Assembly: GCF_019710585.1 (NCBI RefSeq)
Contig: NZ_JAIFZQ010000008.1
Coordinates: 372,001-436,000 of the forward strand
Source of the DNA: Arthrobacter sp. MAHUQ-56
Lineage (GTDB): Bacteria; Actinomycetota; Actinomycetes; Actinomycetales; Micrococcaceae
Direction: 5' to 3'
Length of the DNA: 64,000 nt
This document shows positions 1-12,138 of this stretch, one piece after another; the stretch's first letter is position 1; the number at the start of each line of letters is the position of its first letter. The notes beneath the pieces are model-generated. The model had not been told where the DNA came from. It saw only the letters and a program-made list of their open reading frames with translations, and did no database searches. A program made the position numbers and the translations under genes.

Positions 1-236
1 ATGTACGTTCCTGGTTGTTGTTCTACAACGCGCCGGCTGTGGGCTCCGTCCTGCATCAGCCACAGTAGAGATCCGTCGGCCATGACAGCTTCGACCCGCC
101 CGCGGTCGGTCACGCTGCCGTGAGTGTGAACTTCGACGTCCTGGTTGGTCAGCACAGTCCAGTCGTCAACAGGCTGCCACGGTGCGAAAGAGGGGGTGTT
201 TGTTTGGTCTTGATTCGGCGTCGTGCTTGTTTGCAT
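1..236 (-). CDS. Small conserved protein, C-terminus beyond the window edge
   Basis: An open frame reads leftward from an ATG at 236 and runs off the window after 78 codons. A GAGGA ribosome-binding site lies 5-6 bases before the ATG. From about residue 23 the protein reads VDDWTVLTNQDVEV, then GRVEAVMADGSLLWL. This resembles the protein at 11070..11405 (VVEVRKNG, then GLVEDVMPDSSALWI), so the two are distant paralogues of one small family. The family seems to be a single compact beta-rich domain. I do not recognise its function. The spacing to pfkA (about 90 bp, same strand) does not prove an operon. Confidence 0.6.
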   Translation of the reverse strand, partial: MQTSTTPNQDQTNTPSFAPWQPVDDWTVLTNQDVEVHTHGSVTDRGRVEAVMADGSLLWLMQDGAHSRRVVEQQPGTY

Positions 237-323
237 GTCGTCCTCGAGCTTCATTGCAGCAGACGCTGAGCAGCTTTGTGACGGGGAGCATAGCGTTCGC
301 GAATAGTGTTTGTCTTTTGAGTG

Positions 324-1349
324 TTAGCCGAACAGGACGGCCGCTTCGTCGTAACGCTTCTGCGGGACGGTCTTGAGCTGACCCAGAGCTTCATGGAAGT
401 TGACGTGCTGGATGTCCGTTCCCTTTAGGGCCACCATGGTGCCCCAGTAGCCTTCAACGACGGAGTCGATGGCCGCCATCCCGAGGCGGGTGGCCAGAAC
501 CCGGTCGAAGGCGGAGGGGACGCCGCCGCGCTGGATATGGCCCAGGATGGTGGCGCGGGTTTCAATGCCAGTCCGGGCTTCCAGCTCAGGTGCGAGCTGC
601 TCGGCGATGCCGCCCAGGTGGGGACGGCCGAAGGTGTCCAGGCCACGCTCGGAATAAGCCCCGTCCATATGTTCGGGAATGAAGCCTTCTGCGACGACCA
701 CCAGGGGTGCGCGGCCACGGTGGTGGGCTTCCTTTACCCATTGGGTGATCTGGTTGATGCTGACTTTTTGTTCGGGGATGAGGATGGCGTGGGCGCCGGC
801 GGCCATTCCGGCGTGCAGCGCGATCCAGCCCACGTGGCGGCCCATCACTTCGGCGATCATGCACCGGTGGTGGGACTCGCCGGTGGTCCGCAGCCGGTCG
901 ATGGCCTCGGTAGCGATCTGCACGGCGGTGTCGAAACCAAAGGTGTAGTCAGTGGCGTCGAGGTCGTTATCCACGGTCTTCGGAACACCGACGATTTTCA
1001 GGCCGACGTCAGTGAGGCGCTTGGCCGCGGCCAGGGTACCTTCACCGCCGATCGCGATCATCGCGTCGATGCCCAGGCGGTCCATGTGGGCCTTGATGAC
1101 CTCGGGGCCGCCGCCGTTGTCGAACGGGTTGGTGCGCGAGGTGCCCAGGATGGTGCCGCCCTGCTTGGCGATGCCGCGGACCATGGTGCGGGGGATGTCG
1201 ATGATGTCGCCCTCCACCACGCCGCGCCATCCGTCGAGGAAGCCGACGAACTCGTGGCCGTGGATGGCGATGCCTTTCAGCACGGCGCCGCGGATGACCG
1301 CGTTCAATCCGGGGCAGTCGCCACCGCTGGTGAAGATTCCAATTTTCAT
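324..1349 (-). CDS. pfkA: 6-phosphofructokinase
   Basis: 341 aa, the usual length for a bacterial phosphofructokinase, which phosphorylates fructose 6-phosphate to fructose 1,6-bisphosphate in glycolysis. The N-terminus has the nucleotide-site TSGGDCPGLNAVIRG motif. GGEGT lies at about 101-105 and PKTVDNDL at about 123-130, where D127 of the TVDND motif is the expected catalytic base. Gly104 favours ATP over pyrophosphate as phosphoryl donor, because PPi enzymes usually carry Asp there. Lys124 is seen in actinobacterial group III enzymes of both kinds, so donor choice is not settled. MGRHVGW follows at about 170. The ATG at 1349 has AGGAA just upstream. It lies downstream of, and on the same strand as, the galactoside operon. 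Confidence 0.95.
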   Translation of the reverse strand: MKIGIFTSGGDCPGLNAVIRGAVLKGIAIHGHEFVGFLDGWRGVVEGDIIDIPRTMVRGIAKQGGTILGTSRTNPFDNGGGPEVIKAHMDRLGIDAMIAIGGEGTLAAAKRLTDVGLKIVGVPKTVDNDLDATDYTFGFDTAVQIATEAIDRLRTTGESHHRCMIAEVMGRHVGWIALHAGMAAGAHAILIPEQKVSINQITQWVKEAHHRGRAPLVVVAEGFIPEHMDGAYSERGLDTFGRPHLGGIAEQLAPELEARTGIETRATILGHIQRGGVPSAFDRVLATRLGMAAIDSVVEGYWGTMVALKGTDIQHVNFHEALGQLKTVPQKRYDEAAVLFG

Positions 1350-1440
1350 GCGTAATTCCTAGAGTTGCCGTGTTGGAAGGGGGTTCATCAGAAAAGCCCG
1401 ATACAGCCATAAGGCTGATTCGACTTATCGCCTTCTCGTA

Positions 1441-1692
1441 TTACCAGGTAGTTTGTTCGTAGCTCATGCCGTAGGGAACATCGGGGTCGAGGCTTACGAT
1501 GACAGTCCCCGGAGCCGTCCGGGTCACCCGAATTCCCTGCCTCCGATATCTCGCGCAAACAGCGAGTTTTTGGACGACGGCCTCGACGGCTGCATCCAAA
1601 CGGGTTCGTGTGTGCACATGAACGGTGATGGAATCGTGTTGGGTGCGTTCGTGCTCGTGGAAGTCCGTGCAGGTGGAGTTCTCTGTCTGCAT
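1441..1692 (-). CDS. Small hypothetical protein
   Basis: 83 aa, read from an ATG at 1692 with AGGAG ten bases upstream. It starts 13 bp after the end of the galE remnant on the same strand. The first 20 residues are polar and may be poorly conserved. The rest (VHVHTRTRLDAAVEAVVQKL and a C-terminal TVIVSLDPDVPYGMSYEQTTW-like tail) looks like a compact alpha/beta domain with sensible amino-acid usage. There is no signal peptide, membrane segment or cysteine cluster (a single Cys pair is scattered). I do not recognise the family. It could be a short DNA- or metabolite-binding protein, but nothing in the sequence shows that. Confidence 0.5.
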   Translation of the reverse strand: MQTENSTCTDFHEHERTQHDSITVHVHTRTRLDAAVEAVVQKLAVCARYRRQGIRVTRTAPGTVIVSLDPDVPYGMSYEQTTW

Positions 1693-1705
1693 TTATCCAC
1701 TGCTC

Positions 1706-2716
1706 CTACAGTTCATTTCGGCGGGATATAAAGCCTTGGGGGTTGTTTTTCTGCCACCGCCAGTGGTCTTCACACATCTGGTCCACGGTCTTGGTGGTGG
1801 ACCAGTTCAGGTCAGCCAGAGCGGAGTTGGAGTCGGCCCAGAATGCGGGCAGGTCTCCCGCGCGGCGGCCGGTGATCTCGTAGGGGATGGGCCTACCCAC
1901 CGCCTTTTCGAACGAGCGCAGGACCTCCAGGACGGAAGAGCCCTTGCCGGAGCCGAGGTTCCAGCGGAAGACGCCGGTAGTTCAGCGTCGCGACGTGTCC
2001 TTCGGCGAGGTCCACCACGTGGATGTAGTCGCGCAGGCAGGTGCCGTCGGGGGTGTCGTAGTCGCCACAGAAGACCATGAGCTTCTCTCGGCGGCCCACG
2101 GCCACCTGGGCGATGAACGGGACCAGGTTGTTGGGGATACCCTGCGGGTCCTCGCCAATCCGTCCGGAGGGGTGTGCGCCCACCGGGTTGAAGTAGCGCA
2201 GCAGTGCGATGTGCCAGCGGGAGTGGGCGGTTCCGAGGTCGGAGAGGATGTCCTCGATCTGTTCCTTGGTGCGTCCATAGGGGTTGTTGGCGCCGATCTC
2301 CATCGTTTCCACGTAGGGGATGGCGTTGTGTTCGCCGTAGACGGTGGCAGAGGAGCTGAACACGATGGAGCGGACGTCATGCCGGTCCATGGCGCGGATC
2401 AGGTTCAACGTGCCCACCAGGTTGTTGTAGTAGTACTTCAGCGGCTCCTGCACCGACTCGCCCACGGCTTTGAGCCCGGCAAAATGGATGACCGCATCGA
2501 TGCCGGCGCCGGCGAAGACATCCTCGACGGCGGCTTCGTCGACCAGGTCAACGTGGTGGAACTCCGCGGTCTTGCCGCTGAGTTCAGCCACGCGACGCAG
2601 TGACTCCTCGCTGGAGTTGACCAGGTTGTCGATGACGACCACGTCGTGGCCGGCTTCCTGCAGGGACAAAACAGTGTGGGAAGCGATATAGCCTGTGCCG
2701 CCTGTAACCAAGATTT

Positions 2717-2720
<4 letters not shown>
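1706..2720 (-). pseudogene. galE: UDP-glucose 4-epimerase, frameshifted
   Basis: Residues 1 to about 248 read as a normal extended short-chain dehydrogenase epimerase: GGTGYIASHT at 7-16, SSSATVYGE at about 122-130, and catalytic Tyr148/Lys152 in NPYGRTK. After HVATLNY (near 1975) the frame ends in junk and stops at 1893. The correct C-terminus (GVFRWNLGSGKGSSVLEV, then AGDLPAFWAD, WRWQKNNPQGF) continues in another frame down to 1706. Compared with E. coli GalE about four residues are missing at the break, so a small deletion of 3n+2 bases fits better than a single-base sequencing slip. The third Gly of the NAD motif is Ala. It was the last gene of the galactoside operon (ATGA overlap with galM), and its loss should uncouple galactose from UDP-glucose unless another copy exists. 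Confidence 0.88.
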
Positions 2721-7436
<4,716 letters not shown>

Positions 7437-7440
<4 letters not shown>

Positions 7441-8390
7441 GAGGACTTCCTGTTCGTGAACCGGAGGAAGGTGAAGGAGAGGATGAAAGCCGCGAGGGCG
7501 ATGAGCACGGCCTGGGCGGCGGCGACGTTGTAGTCGTTGTACGCAAAGGCAGTAGTGTAGGCGGACAGGTTCGGGGTGTACTGGCTATTGACGGCCGGCG
7601 CAACAGTCTGGAGGACTTGGGCCTCGGCGAACAGTTGAAGCGTGCCGATGATGGAAAACACCGTGGTGAGCACGAGGGCGGGCCGGATGAGCGGCAGCTG
7701 GATTGTCCACGCGACCCGGAGAGGTCCGGCACCGTCCACGCGCGCAGCTTCATAAACCTCACTGGGAATTGCCTTGAGCTGGGCTATGACGATCAGCATG
7801 TTGTAGCCCGTGTAGCTCCACGTAACGATGTTGGCGATGGACCACAGCACGGTATCCGGGCCAAGGAAGTTCACGGTGAGGCCCACAGACCCGGCCGCGT
7901 CCACCAGCGGGCTCAGGCCCGGGACGTAAAGAAACGACCAGAGGATGGTCGCGATGACACCCGGCACGCCGTAAGGCATGAAATACGCGGCGCGGAAGAA
8001 ACCGGGCCACTTAGCCGAGGCTGACTCCAGCAGGAGCGCAAGAACCGTACAAAGGGCGATCATGACAGGGACCTGGACCATGCCGAAGAGCAGCACCCGG
8101 CCGATCGAGGCGACAAAGCTTCCGTCTCCGAGTGCGCGGGCATAGTTTTCGAAACCCGCAAACCCGGAGTGGACGCCCATTTCGCCGAAGAGGCCACTGC
8201 GGGTCACTTTTGTGAAGCTTGAACCGACCGCAGCGATGATCGGGAAGATGAACGTGAGGGCGAAGAGTGCCAGGAAGGGTGCGAGCAGGATCCAGGGTGC
8301 GCTGGTGACGGCACGACGCTGTTGCCTTGCCCGGTCACGGCCCTCCCGCCTAGGTACTGCCGGATGTGCTGTTTCTGCCGCGGTGCTCAT
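7437..8390 (-). CDS. Carbohydrate ABC transporter permease, MalF type
   Basis: 317 aa. A basic N-tail (RREGRDRARQQRR) precedes a first span at about 30-55 (APWILLAPFLALFALTFIFPI). Six spans are predicted in total, with the EAA loop at about 212-230 (YEAARVDGAGPLRVAWTIQ). It pairs with the MalG-type permease encoded downstream to import the substrate of the beta-galactosidase. The ATG overlaps the stop of the binding-protein gene and the stop overlaps the next ATG, both by 4 bp. The FVASIGRVLLFGMVQVPVMIAL stretch fits the second span of this family. Confidence 0.93.
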
Positions 8391-9727
8391 GCCTGCTCCT
8401 TCCTAATCGTCAGGCCCTTGTTCCTGAAGGCGGTCATGATCTGTTGCTCGGCAGCCACTACGGTGTCGACGAAGCTCGTGCCCGATGCCTTACGACGAAA
8501 CCCGTCGCTCAAAATGTTGAAGGACTGCGTGGTGACGGGCCACCAAGACCAGTCCATGTTCTGCGACTTACTCGCTGGCACGATGACGTTCTGGTTGTAG
8601 TTTTGCCCCCCGAAAAAGTCGGATGGCTTCTCACGCGTGGCACCGATCATGCCCGGCACGGGCGACCATCCGATGCCACTGTTGGCGATCTCGGCGTCGA
8701 TGCCGGCCTGAGTGGACGTCATCCAGACAGCGAACTCAAGGGCCTCGCGGGGGTGTTTGCTGTTAGCCAGGACAGCCGCGGTAGACCCGCCAAGGTAACT
8801 CGACCCATATCCCGTTGAGTCCCAGATGGGCATGGGCGCCACACGCCACTTTCCAGCTCCGCCGCTGACGCTCTGTACGAGCGCATCGGCCCAGCTGCCG
8901 CTCGTTAGCGAGGCGAGCTCCCCGCTCGAGGCCGCCGCGTACCAGCCGGGAGTAAAGGGGCCGTAAGCGGTAGTAACGATGCCGTCATCGATGGCCCGGT
9001 CAAAGAACCGCGCGACCTTCAGCGTTGAATCGTCAGTCATGTTGATGACCCATCCATCCTCGGCTGGACGCAGCCAGCGGGCACCAGCCTGCGCGGCAAA
9101 AGACACGAAGTAGGAGGTGTCCGCGAGGGAGAAACAGTCGATATAAGCGTCGACACTGCGCAGCTCCTGCCCGACGGCTGCCCACTCCTCCCACGTCGCT
9201 GGGGCAGAGGCGCCTATCTTAGCCAAGACGTCCGGGCGGTAGAACGTGGCCATTGGCCCCGAATCCTGGGGGATGCCGTAGACACCCCCGGAGAAACTCA
9301 CCTGGCTCCACAGTGCGGGGTCGTAACGGTTCGCATAGTCACGGGCACCGTAGCGCGAGAGATCCACGAGCCCGTTGACGAGCATGAACTCGGGGACCGT
9401 GCGCATTTCAACCTGCGCTAGGTCAGGGCCGCCGCCGGCCGCTAGCGCGGCGTAAAGCTTGGAGTACCCGCCGCGGTTGCCGCTGGGGATCCATACGGTC
9501 TCGACCTGGACGTTCGGGTGGCTGGCGTTCCAGATGTCAGCAACCTTCTGGACGTTCTTGAGCCAGGACCAGTACGTGAGGGTCACTTTCTCACCGGCAC
9601 TGGCGGCAGGAATTGCAGGTGCGGTATTGACGGAAACAGTTCCCGGAGTGGCGCATCCGGTGAGAAGGGCGAGGGCGGAGGCGCCGAGCCCACCGCAAAG
9701 GAGTTGTCGTCGTGTCAAAGATGGCAT
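8387..9727 (-). CDS. Extracellular sugar-binding lipoprotein of the galactoside ABC importer
   Basis: 446 aa from the ATG at 9727. A longer frame upstream to 9850 exists, but its extra 41 residues have no lipoprotein character and would overlap the divergent regulator. The chosen N-terminus has a signal peptide with twin Arg (LTRRQLLCGGLGASALALL) and the lipobox LLTGC, so the mature protein is a lipoprotein outside the membrane. The family 1 solute-binding core follows (KVTLTYWSW, ADIWNASHPNVQVETVW, AAGGGPDLAQVE, PREALEFAVWMTS). As first gene of the operon it is transcribed from the gap shared with the TetR gene and is probably controlled by the palindrome there. Confidence 0.93.
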   Translation of the reverse strand: MPSLTRRQLLCGGLGASALALLTGCATPGTVSVNTAPAIPAASAGEKVTLTYWSWLKNVQKVADIWNASHPNVQVETVWIPSGNRGGYSKLYAALAAGGGPDLAQVEMRTVPEFMLVNGLVDLSRYGARDYANRYDPALWSQVSFSGGVYGIPQDSGPMATFYRPDVLAKIGASAPATWEEWAAVGQELRSVDAYIDCFSLADTSYFVSFAAQAGARWLRPAEDGWVINMTDDSTLKVARFFDRAIDDGIVTTAYGPFTPGWYAAASSGELASLTSGSWADALVQSVSGGAGKWRVAPMPIWDSTGYGSSYLGGSTAAVLANSKHPREALEFAVWMTSTQAGIDAEIANSGIGWSPVPGMIGATREKPSDFFGGQNYNQNVIVPASKSQNMDWSWWPVTTQSFNILSDGFRRKASGTSFVDTVVAAEQQIMTAFRNKGLTIRKEQA

Positions 9728-9802
9728 GAGTCCCACTTCGTTATGGTCAGCGCCGCGGACGCGGCACCGGAGCCGGATGGCCCGACGTGACAAGGCTAAC
9801 AT

Positions 9803-9828
9803 GAAACCCGAGTGAATGCTCGGGTTTC
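9803..9828. promoter_or_regulatory. Perfect inverted repeat, probable operator of the TetR regulator
   Basis: GAAACCCGAG, a 6-base spacer, then CTCGGGTTTC: ten-base arms with no mismatch. It lies 75 bp upstream of the binding-protein ATG and 20 bp upstream of the tetR ATG, so a bound dimer could block both promoters. Seen directly; the link to the TetR protein is inferred from position. Confidence 0.75.
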
Positions 9829-9848
9829 GTGAAATTAGACTGGATTCC

Positions 9849-10508
9849 ATGACTAAGAAGGCGAACGCACGCTCAGGACCGCGCGGCCCCTACGCCAAGA
9901 CCGCCGAGCGTCAACGGCAAATTCTTGAAGCTGCGGTAGAGGTCTTCGGGTCACGGGGTTACAACGGCGGCAGTATCCAGGACGTTGCGGACCGGGCAGG
10001 GATTAGCCAGACGACACTCCTGCACCATTTCCCCACCAAAGCCCAGCTGCTTGTTGCGGTGCTCGAGTACCGTGACCGGATATCTACGAGCACCCCGGGA
10101 ACACGGGAGCGGTTTGCCGAAACCATCGTGCGGCAGGCGGAGCACAATGAAGGGCTTCCCCACCTCGTAGAGCTCTACTCCGTACTCTCCGGGGAAGCCA
10201 CAACTGAGGACCACCCCGCCCGTAACTACTTCGTCCAGCGCTTCGCCCGCCTCCGGAAGGAATACAGCGGGGAACTGCGGTATCTGGCGAGCATTGGCCG
10301 GCTCAGGCCGGGCGTCGACCCTGATGTCGCGGGACCTACCATCGTGGCTCTATGGGAAGGAATTCAAACCGAGTGGCTCCTCAATCCTGACACCGTGGAC
10401 GTGCCCGGCATCCTCAAGGGCTACCTCGATCTGATCCTTGTGCCGGAGGAAAACGCAGGATGGTCATCTGGCGCCACCGATAGGGTCCACGCAAAAAGCC
10501 GTCCGTAG
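9849..10508 (+). CDS. TetR family regulator, divergent from the galactoside operon
   Basis: 219 aa from the ATG at 9849. A frame 11 codons longer would start inside the palindrome, so the inner ATG is preferred. The helix-turn-helix is at about 20-65 (RQRQILEAAVEVFGSRGYNGGSIQDVADRAGISQTTLLHHF, seen in short pieces). The C-terminal ligand domain carries HNEGLPHLVELYSVLSGEAT, like other actinobacterial TetR proteins found beside sugar importers and glycosidases. It very likely represses the operon until a sugar ligand binds, and probably itself. The ligand, perhaps galactose or an intact beta-galactoside, cannot be read from the sequence. Confidence 0.85.
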   Translation: MTKKANARSGPRGPYAKTAERQRQILEAAVEVFGSRGYNGGSIQDVADRAGISQTTLLHHFPTKAQLLVAVLEYRDRISTSTPGTRERFAETIVRQAEHNEGLPHLVELYSVLSGEATTEDHPARNYFVQRFARLRKEYSGELRYLASIGRLRPGVDPDVAGPTIVALWEGIQTEWLLNPDTVDVPGILKGYLDLILVPEENAGWSSGATDRVHAKSRP

Positions 10509-10941
10509 CCATCGGGTCGTGCCCGATGGAACAGAAACCCTAGGAGCGTCCGCTACACACCGCGCCCATCAACTTCGGCGTCAGAATAGGGCGAAATTCG
10601 GTTTCATTGACAGTCGCTCCATGATGCTCTCAGAAGCCAACCTGACATGAGGAGCGGCAGGAAACCCGGGTGCAGTGCACCGAGAATCATAAAATGGTTC
10701 AAAAATCGGGGCCTTATGGAAATTTCTTGGGCCGGTCTTTGGGGTGATACCTCTTGCAGCTCTACAGGTACCTAGGAACAGTCCTGAACTCGCCGACGGG
10801 CGAATCGTCGCTGGCCAGGCGGCGGCGACGTCAGGTTGGGTGTTGCCTATTCACACGAGATTCCGGACCTAATGTCACTTCCAGAAGCCGCCTGCACTTA
10901 ATCTCAGAAGCTGATTGCACCATCACGGACCAGCACCAGCC
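10509..10941. other. Non-coding gap of about 430 bp
   Basis: Between the TetR gene and the PSRP fragment. Frames here have no ribosome-binding sites and no recognisable protein similarity. Since the right edge is a gene fragment, this is probably decayed sequence. I see no terminator hairpin or repeat of note. Confidence 0.5.
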
Positions 10942-11073
10942 TCAGTCGGTACTGGCCGGCCGCTGCGTGGAGCGTGATGCTATCTGCTCAGCAAGGTGTT
11001 GTCCTCGGGTTTCCGCGGTGATGCCGGTGCTGTCGGAGAGGAAGTAGACAGGGCAGAGGTCCCCGCTGGTCAT
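10942..11073 (-). pseudogene. N-terminal fragment of a pyruvate, phosphate dikinase regulatory protein
   Basis: A 43-codon frame reads MTSGDLCPVYFLSDSTGITAE in its first half. The string PVYFLSDSTGITAET is the N-terminal signature of the DUF299/PSRP family (PpsR, PDRP), bifunctional kinase/phosphorylases of about 270 aa that switch PEP synthase or pyruvate-phosphate dikinase on and off. After about residue 30 similarity ends, and the frame stops at 10942. The ATG overlaps the stop of the upstream gene as ATGA, so the fragment may still be translated. It lacks the P-loop and most of the catalytic domain, so no enzyme activity is expected. Best read as a deletion remnant. Confidence 0.7.
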
Positions 11074-11405
11074 GCTCTTTCCGTTGCTGCTGTGCGGATG
11101 TGGTAGCGCAGCCGTCCGTGGCTGGGGTCTTCACGCCGGTGCCGGTTATGCCAGGGGTGGAGCGCGGACCAGGTCATACGGTAGGCGCGGGTACCTTTTA
11201 GTTGCTTTGGTTCCACCCACACCTCGTATCCTTCAGCGACTTCGATGAGTATGCGGCCTGCCAGCCCGTCGGCGGCGATCCAGAGGGCGGAGGAATCGGG
11301 CATGACGTCCTCGACGAGTCCTGTGCGGATGGGGGTCCCGTTTTTTCGGACTTCCACGACGGCGCCGAGGAGGGTGTTCCAGGTGTCATGGCGGAAGACG
11401 GTCAT
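11070..11405 (-). CDS. Small conserved protein, paralogue of the window-start gene
   Basis: 111 aa from the ATG at 11405, which has AAAGG seven bases upstream. An in-frame ATG at 11456 adds 17 residues (PAPHAFPTAAETKG) and has no such site. The central part (VVEVRKNGTPIRTGLVEDVM, then PDSSALWIAADGLAG, EGYEVWVEP) looks like a small beta-barrel, perhaps SH3- or Tudor-like, followed by a basic tail (HNRHRREDPSHGRLRYH). The gene at 1..236 shares the pattern G-x-VE-x-VM-x-D-x-S-x-LW. Function unknown. Its stop overlaps the ATG of the PSRP fragment. Confidence 0.65.
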   Translation of the reverse strand: MTVFRHDTWNTLLGAVVEVRKNGTPIRTGLVEDVMPDSSALWIAADGLAGRILIEVAEGYEVWVEPKQLKGTRAYRMTWSALHPWHNRHRREDPSHGRLRYHIRTAATERA

Positions 11406-11505
11406 GGGGGTGCCTTTCGTTTCTGCGGCGGTGGGGAACGCGTGGGGCGCCGGCACTGCGGGGGCACGGCCTGGATCGCGGCCGGGCCCCCGTCGTCCGC
11501 GGGTC

Positions 11506-12138
11506 TTAGCGGGCGATGATGACGTCGAGTGTGCGGGGGCCGTGGACTCCCTCGACGCGTTCGAGTTCGATGTCGCTGGTGGCGCTGGGGCCGCTGACCA
11601 TCGTTAACGGTCTGGTGCCGTCGATCCGGCGCAGCGCTTCGGGCAGGATCCCGGCGATGTCGGCGACTTCCACAACACAGATGTGGTGGTCCGGGACGAG
11701 GGTAATCGCGCGGCGGCCCTGGTTGGGGCTGCCGTCCAGGATGATCGTCCCCGTTTCGGCGACAGCCACGGCGCTGCCGGTCACGACGGCGTCGATGCCG
11801 TCGAGCTCGGCGACGCTCAGTGGCGCGGTCATCGAGTCCAGGCGTCGCCGGCTGTCCTGTTGGAGTTCAAGTCCGGTGAGCCAGTCGGCGTCCAGCCCGG
11901 CGGGCACGACGTAGCTGCCGGCCTCGGCCAGGAGTTCTGCAATTTTCATCGGGACGTCCTCGGTGTCCACGATGCAGACCCGGGCTTTGTAATCGATCAG
12001 GCGGTCCACCAGCAGCTCGATCAGCTCGGCTTCGTCCAGCTGGGACGAGGCCCGGTACCCACGGGGGATAACGGGAACCTCGGGGGCGTCTTTCAGGGCG
12101 GTGCGGATCCGTTCAAGGATCTCTTCACGGGCGCTCAT
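11506..12138 (-). CDS. lutC: Lactate utilization protein C
   Basis: 210 aa, a LUD-domain protein and the third subunit of the LutABC L-lactate oxidation complex. The start is the ATG at 12138, which overlaps the lutB stop by 4 bp. The longer frame to 12204 only reads the shadow of lutB. Typical LutC features are the N-terminal AREEILERIRTAL helix, DAVVTGSAVAVAETGTIIL and the region QGRRAITLVPDHHICVVE. LutC has no iron-sulfur cysteines, as expected. It is the last gene of the lutABC operon. Confidence 0.92.
   Translation of the reverse strand: MSAREEILERIRTALKDAPEVPVIPRGYRASSQLDEAELIELLVDRLIDYKARVCIVDTEDVPMKIAELLAEAGSYVVPAGLDADWLTGLELQQDSRRRLDSMTAPLSVAELDGIDAVVTGSAVAVAETGTIILDGSPNQGRRAITLVPDHHICVVEVADIAGILPEALRRIDGTRPLTMVSGPSATSDIELERVEGVHGPRTLDVIIAR

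Noticed and set aside
537..1355. Long plus-strand frame opposite pfkA
   Set aside because: It is an antisense shadow of a clear phosphofructokinase gene; codon use and protein composition are unnatural. Similar long shadows opposite other GC-rich genes were also left out.
10754..11047. 97-codon plus-strand frame in the gap after tetR
   Set aside because: No ribosome-binding site, odd composition, and it covers the antisense of the PSRP fragment.
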